A DNA stretch of 64,000 nt from Chamaecyparis obtusa (taxonomy: Eukaryota; Streptophyta; Pinopsida; Cupressales; Cupressaceae), in contig BSBK01000964.1 in NCBI GenBank assembly GCA_027943335.1, positions 786,001-850,000 on the forward strand, read 5' to 3'. Both the position numbers and the translations under genes were made by a program. The stretch's first letter is position 1; each line of letters opens with the position of its first letter. Below the pieces are notes generated by a model. That model made no database searches, was not told the origin of the DNA, and saw only the letters and a program-made list of their open reading frames with translations. Below, one piece after another: positions 61,101 through 64,000 of the stretch.

Positions 61101-62114
61101 TGATGGGGTAAGATAGCTGGGGAAAGTTGGTTGTTGAGGTGGTGGAACTTGCTGGAAGGTATTTGGGATTTGGGACGAATAGCTTGAAGCCGGCGGTGGT
61201 TGGGGTAGTTGCTGCTGTGCTGCTTGGGCGAAGGTGGTTTGTTGACTTGCAACCATAGATGTAGGGGATTGAGATGGGATCCCCCATGCCTTCATTTCTT
61301 CTTGTGTAAGGCCCCATTGAGAGCTTGTGTTAGGGTGCACTACAGCGGATGATGGAATGGTAGGAGCAACGGGAGCTTGGGACACGAATGATGGTTGAGA
61401 GAAAGGAGCTTGTTGAGGTTGTGGTTGAGCAGATGCTTGTGAGGAGGAAAATGAAGGAAACACCCAAGAGAAAGATGAGGTTGGAATGGGAAGCGATTGC
61501 GCTAACCCCAAAGAAGAAGGTACGGGTGCTTGGGGGGTGAAGGGTGACAGTGCTCCTTTGATGGTGAAAGGCGTTGCTTGACTTGTGGATGGCGGTGGTG
61601 TAAAAGCTTGTGTGAGAGGTGGAAGCTGACTTTGGGTTTGGATTTGGGCTTGGGCAGCTATAGCAGATGATGAAGCAAAAGGGGTAGGAGATGGAGCGGA
61701 TGGCACTACAGCTTGTGTTGTGGGACTGGCGAGGCTTCCTTGCAAGAAAAGGGGAATGGTGGAAAGCTCTTGGGGTGTTTGCATGATAGGATCAGGGAAT
61801 GATTGGTCAAACGGAGAATATGCTTGTGCTAGAACTTGGATTGTTTTGATGGGGATGTGTGGATAGAGAGATGGTGGGATGGAGGTACTTTTTGGCAGAT
61901 AGTGGGCAAACGTGCTTTGCTGATGTTGCGGTACAAGGGCATTGGTCGCTGGTGGGCTTTCTGGAGGATTTACAAATGCTTGGTTTGCCAAGGGGGATGA
62001 AGGGATGTTTGGATCTTCACATGGGTTACTGGCTTGGATGTGGGGATTGTAGGTCATCATGGCATTGGTGAAAAGTTTGGGATCGAATGAGGTTGTTGGT
62101 GGATAACGATTCAT
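58191..62114 (-). pseudogene. Element D gag-protease
   Basis: Starts at ATG 62114 (MNRYPPTTSFD). The first 470-510 residues are low-complexity, rich in Pro, Gln, Ser and Ala, with long Q/P runs. The retrotransposon gag domain follows at about 60500-60050 (PKHFEMPKFDKYRGKEDP, VEWFYKIP). A basic and Q-rich stretch comes next, then a variant zinc knuckle C-x2-H-x4-H-x4-C at 59459-59418. The retropepsin core is VLIDNGSALN, with Asp at 58673, and NILLGYPWIHS follows. One frame of 1,308 codons, interrupted by TAG only, at 60966, 60906, 60804, 59679 and the last at 58191; Gln codons fit each site. The frame goes straight on into pol past the TAG at 58191. Gag packages RNA and protease matures the polyprotein; this copy is disabled only by the stops. 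Confidence 0.93.
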
Positions 62115-62970
62115 GCTTCTTCTTTTCTAAGATCTGGTCTCAACAGGCATGGAGATGCAAGTGCTAAATGTATGCAAGATGTTTGGCTAAAAGATGTTGA
62201 TGGATGCAAAGTTGATGAACTTCTAAATATGATGACTTCTAAGATGCAAATGCAAAGATAGGGATCAAGATGGTGATGATGGAAGCTGGATGGAACGGAT
62301 ATGGATCAAGACGGTGGAGGAAAGATAGGTTGTTGGTGGAAAGCTGGTGAAAGATTACTGAGCGGTCAACAAATGAGCTGCTATTTTTCCCAAATGGAGG
62401 ATCAGAGATATGATGGGGTCAACCTAAGATAGACTGATGATCTTCGGTCAACAAGTTTCTTATCAATGCACTCCAATCTCTTGCTCGAGATGATGGCTAT
62501 GCAAGGACAAGGTTTGATTTTTTTATGACAACACGTTGTGTCAAAAAAGAGGATGATGGTCTCTGATCTTGGATATAGGATAGGAACAACTCAAAAGGTA
62601 GAACACTAAGTGTTGGTGGATCTCTAGATTTGGAACAAAAGATGATGGATCTGCTGGAAAGATATGGAAAGCTGATGGGGGGAATGCTGGTGGAAAAGGT
62701 TTTGAAGGGTGAAGGGACAATGCTCTAGAAGGATGATGCAAGTGCAAATGACAAGGACTGATTCTAAAATGCTGGTAGGAGGATGAATGCAAATGCAACT
62801 AAGGTTTTGATTAATGATGCAAAGATGAAAGCTAGAATGAAACTAAGATGCAAGGCTGTTTGAGACAAGATTTCAAGATCTGAAGATGGAACAAGACATG
62901 AACAAGGATTTGGCTAATCTTCTGGCTCAAGGTTGACAAAGTGATGGTTAACTCGGAAACGGAAGGTGAA
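62115..62970 (-). other. Leader of element D upstream of gag, no gene
   Basis: Non-coding, rich in gatg and gcaaatgca words on the plus strand. It lies between the gag ATG and a small upstream ORF. Confidence 0.45.
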
Positions 62971-63336
62971 CTATTTGATGCGGGCGTTATGGGCAATGTT
63001 CTCAAGTGTGGCTTGGGATTTTTCCTCTGCTTGGGTTGCTTGGATAATGGATTGATAGGTCTTGGTGTTCTTCTTGGTAACTTTTCGCTCTTGATAGGTT
63101 TGGGATTTGGGCAACTTCACTTTAGGATGTTTGTTCTTGCTGGGCATCACTTGGAAAAGAGGCTTCTGATTTTGAGACAAAGGTTTCCAATGGAAAAAGT
63201 TAAAGTCAAAGCAATCTCCGCAAGGGACAAAGCAACCCTGCGGGATACAAACAAAGACAACTGACTCTGACAAAGCTTTGAAAGTGTATGTTTCAACAAG
63301 TGTTTTCATGGAGTCTTTGACTATCAAGCACTTCAA
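62971..63336 (-). CDS. Small ORF upstream of gag in element D, uncertain
   Basis: 121 codons without interruption on the coding strand of D, about 0.85 kb before gag. It has a hydrophobic Cys-containing first half (VVFVCIPQGCFVPCGDCF) and a basic Lys/Gln-rich second half (KLPKSQTYQERKVTKKNTK). No family recognised. Some Tat-lineage elements (Ogre) carry an extra ORF before gag, which would fit the position, but in a non-coding leader an ORF of this length could also be chance. Confidence 0.3.
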   Translation of the reverse strand: MKCLIVKDSMKTLVETYTFKALSESVVFVCIPQGCFVPCGDCFDFNFFHWKPLSQNQKPLFQVMPSKNKHPKVKLPKSQTYQERKVTKKNTKTYQSIIQATQAEEKSQATLENIAHNARIK

Positions 63337-64000
63337 ACAGATCTACCTAAGGAAGGTGAGTATCAAAATCACTTGCCCACAGCTTGGTATCTCCAGAAGG
63401 GAATACAAATGGTGAGTAATCTTGAGGCGACCCGGTAAACCCCTTGGAATCGGTCCTTGCACAAGGATTTTGATACTTTCGGATGTAGATAGGGTAGCCT
63501 CTATTTTATCAGGTTTTTAATAGTTCCGTGGTGTCTCCATACCCAGTTTTTCTGATCATCCGTGACTCACTTAAGAGCCTTGCCAATAATGCTGGGGGAG
63601 AGGAATGTTTACCATCCCCAGACACGTGTTTGGCACGAACACCCGGCGATTAGGAGATAAAAGTGATTCTTTTGGACTTCACTTATTTGTATACCGGCCG
63701 GAGGGGATACCGGTTTGAGGTCGTTCTCCGAGGAGGAAGCGCTTCTCCTTGGACAGGCCTCGCTAAAAGTAGAACAGGTGAACTTGTCCAAGTTCAAATG
63801 TTCCACGTTGCTTACTCTAACAAGGATTATGCAAGAATTGAAAAACTCCTACATGCACATCAAGCAGATTTTGTTCATTTTCCCAAATTTGATTAAGTGA
63901 TGTTTGAACTTTGAAATGAAGACACTCGTGATTAGATTTTGATTTGTTCCTTTCTCCAAAAAGTAAATCGAGCGTTTGCAAGTTTTTTGACTTGGGCATT
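63337..64000. other. Leader or LTR of element D, no gene
   Basis: GC-richer than most of the window. No primer binding site match was found by eye in either orientation, and no match to 49.5-52.4 kb that would mark the left LTR. The LTR border may lie outside the window. Confidence 0.4.

Larger units (their letters stand above)
52404..62114 (-). mobile_element. Ty3/gypsy element D, Tat-like, internal region
   Basis: Minus-strand retrotransposon with full gag-pro-RT-RH-RH-IN coding region (62114-53925), a 1.5-kb 3' untranslated part (53924-52421) and a purine tract plus LTR start near 52403. The upstream leader continues above 62114. Related to element C. The best preserved element in the window. 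Confidence 0.88.

Noticed and set aside
58151..61317. Numerous plus-strand and alternative-frame ORFs over element D gag-pol
   Set aside because: Shadows of the minus-strand polyprotein, created by its Gln/Pro-rich codon bias.
53925..62114. Stop-codon reassignment or suppression of TAG as an explanation for the in-frame TAGs
   Set aside because: TGA and TAA stops are also present, other elements and the GLYR fragment show the same decay, and plant nuclear genomes use the standard code.
1..64000. tRNA or rRNA genes
   Set aside because: No conserved tRNA box pairs or rRNA blocks were seen; the tggtatcagagc matches are retroelement primer sites next to LTRs.

Overview
The window is plant nuclear DNA made almost entirely of old, nested transposable elements. 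Supporting signs are Ty1/copia and Ty3/gypsy polyproteins of plant type, initiator-Met-tRNA primer sites, a CACTA-type transposon end, GT-AG introns and a fragment of a plant glyoxylate reductase gene. The high retroelement density, advanced decay and long AT-rich spacers suggest a large, slowly purged genome such as a gymnosperm; this is inference. I see no intact host gene, RNA gene or CRISPR array.

Layout. 0-4.3 kb: relics of intron-containing genes, a broken SET-domain methyltransferase and a second multi-exon gene of unknown role. 6.6-7.3 kb (minus): three exons of a glyoxylate/succinic semialdehyde reductase pseudogene. 9.3-10.3 kb: 127-bp subterminal repeats ending in TAGTG, the right end of a CACTA transposon that sits inside a Ty3/gypsy pol (element E, 10.3-13.3 kb). 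14.4-18.4 kb: a repeat-rich promoter-like stretch and a long decayed ORF I do not recognise. 19.455-23.292 kb: a complete 3.8-kb gag-protease-only LTR element with a 5-bp target duplication. 23.3-29.5 kb: mostly AT-rich DNA with one decayed minus-strand ORF.

29.493-42.894 kb: Ty1/copia element A, split inside its RNase H by the related complete copia element B (34.402-41.489 kb, TSD gaact). The 3' LTR of A stops abruptly and joins the middle of the gag of gypsy element C (42.9-49.1 kb). Element D (minus strand, from about 52.4 kb to beyond 62.1 kb) belongs to the same gypsy group. C and D carry a second RNase H domain after the usual one, as in the Tat lineage. C also carries a G-patch-like motif.

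How it fits together. The order of events can be partly read: CACTA into E, B into A, and a rearrangement joining A to C. The youngest-looking coding region is D, whose gag-pro-pol is one reading frame of about 2,730 codons with no visible frameshift, interrupted only by stop codons. Most of those stops are explained by CAG-to-TAG or CGA-to-TGA changes. The same stop bias occurs in the other elements and fits cytosine methylation and deamination of silenced transposons.
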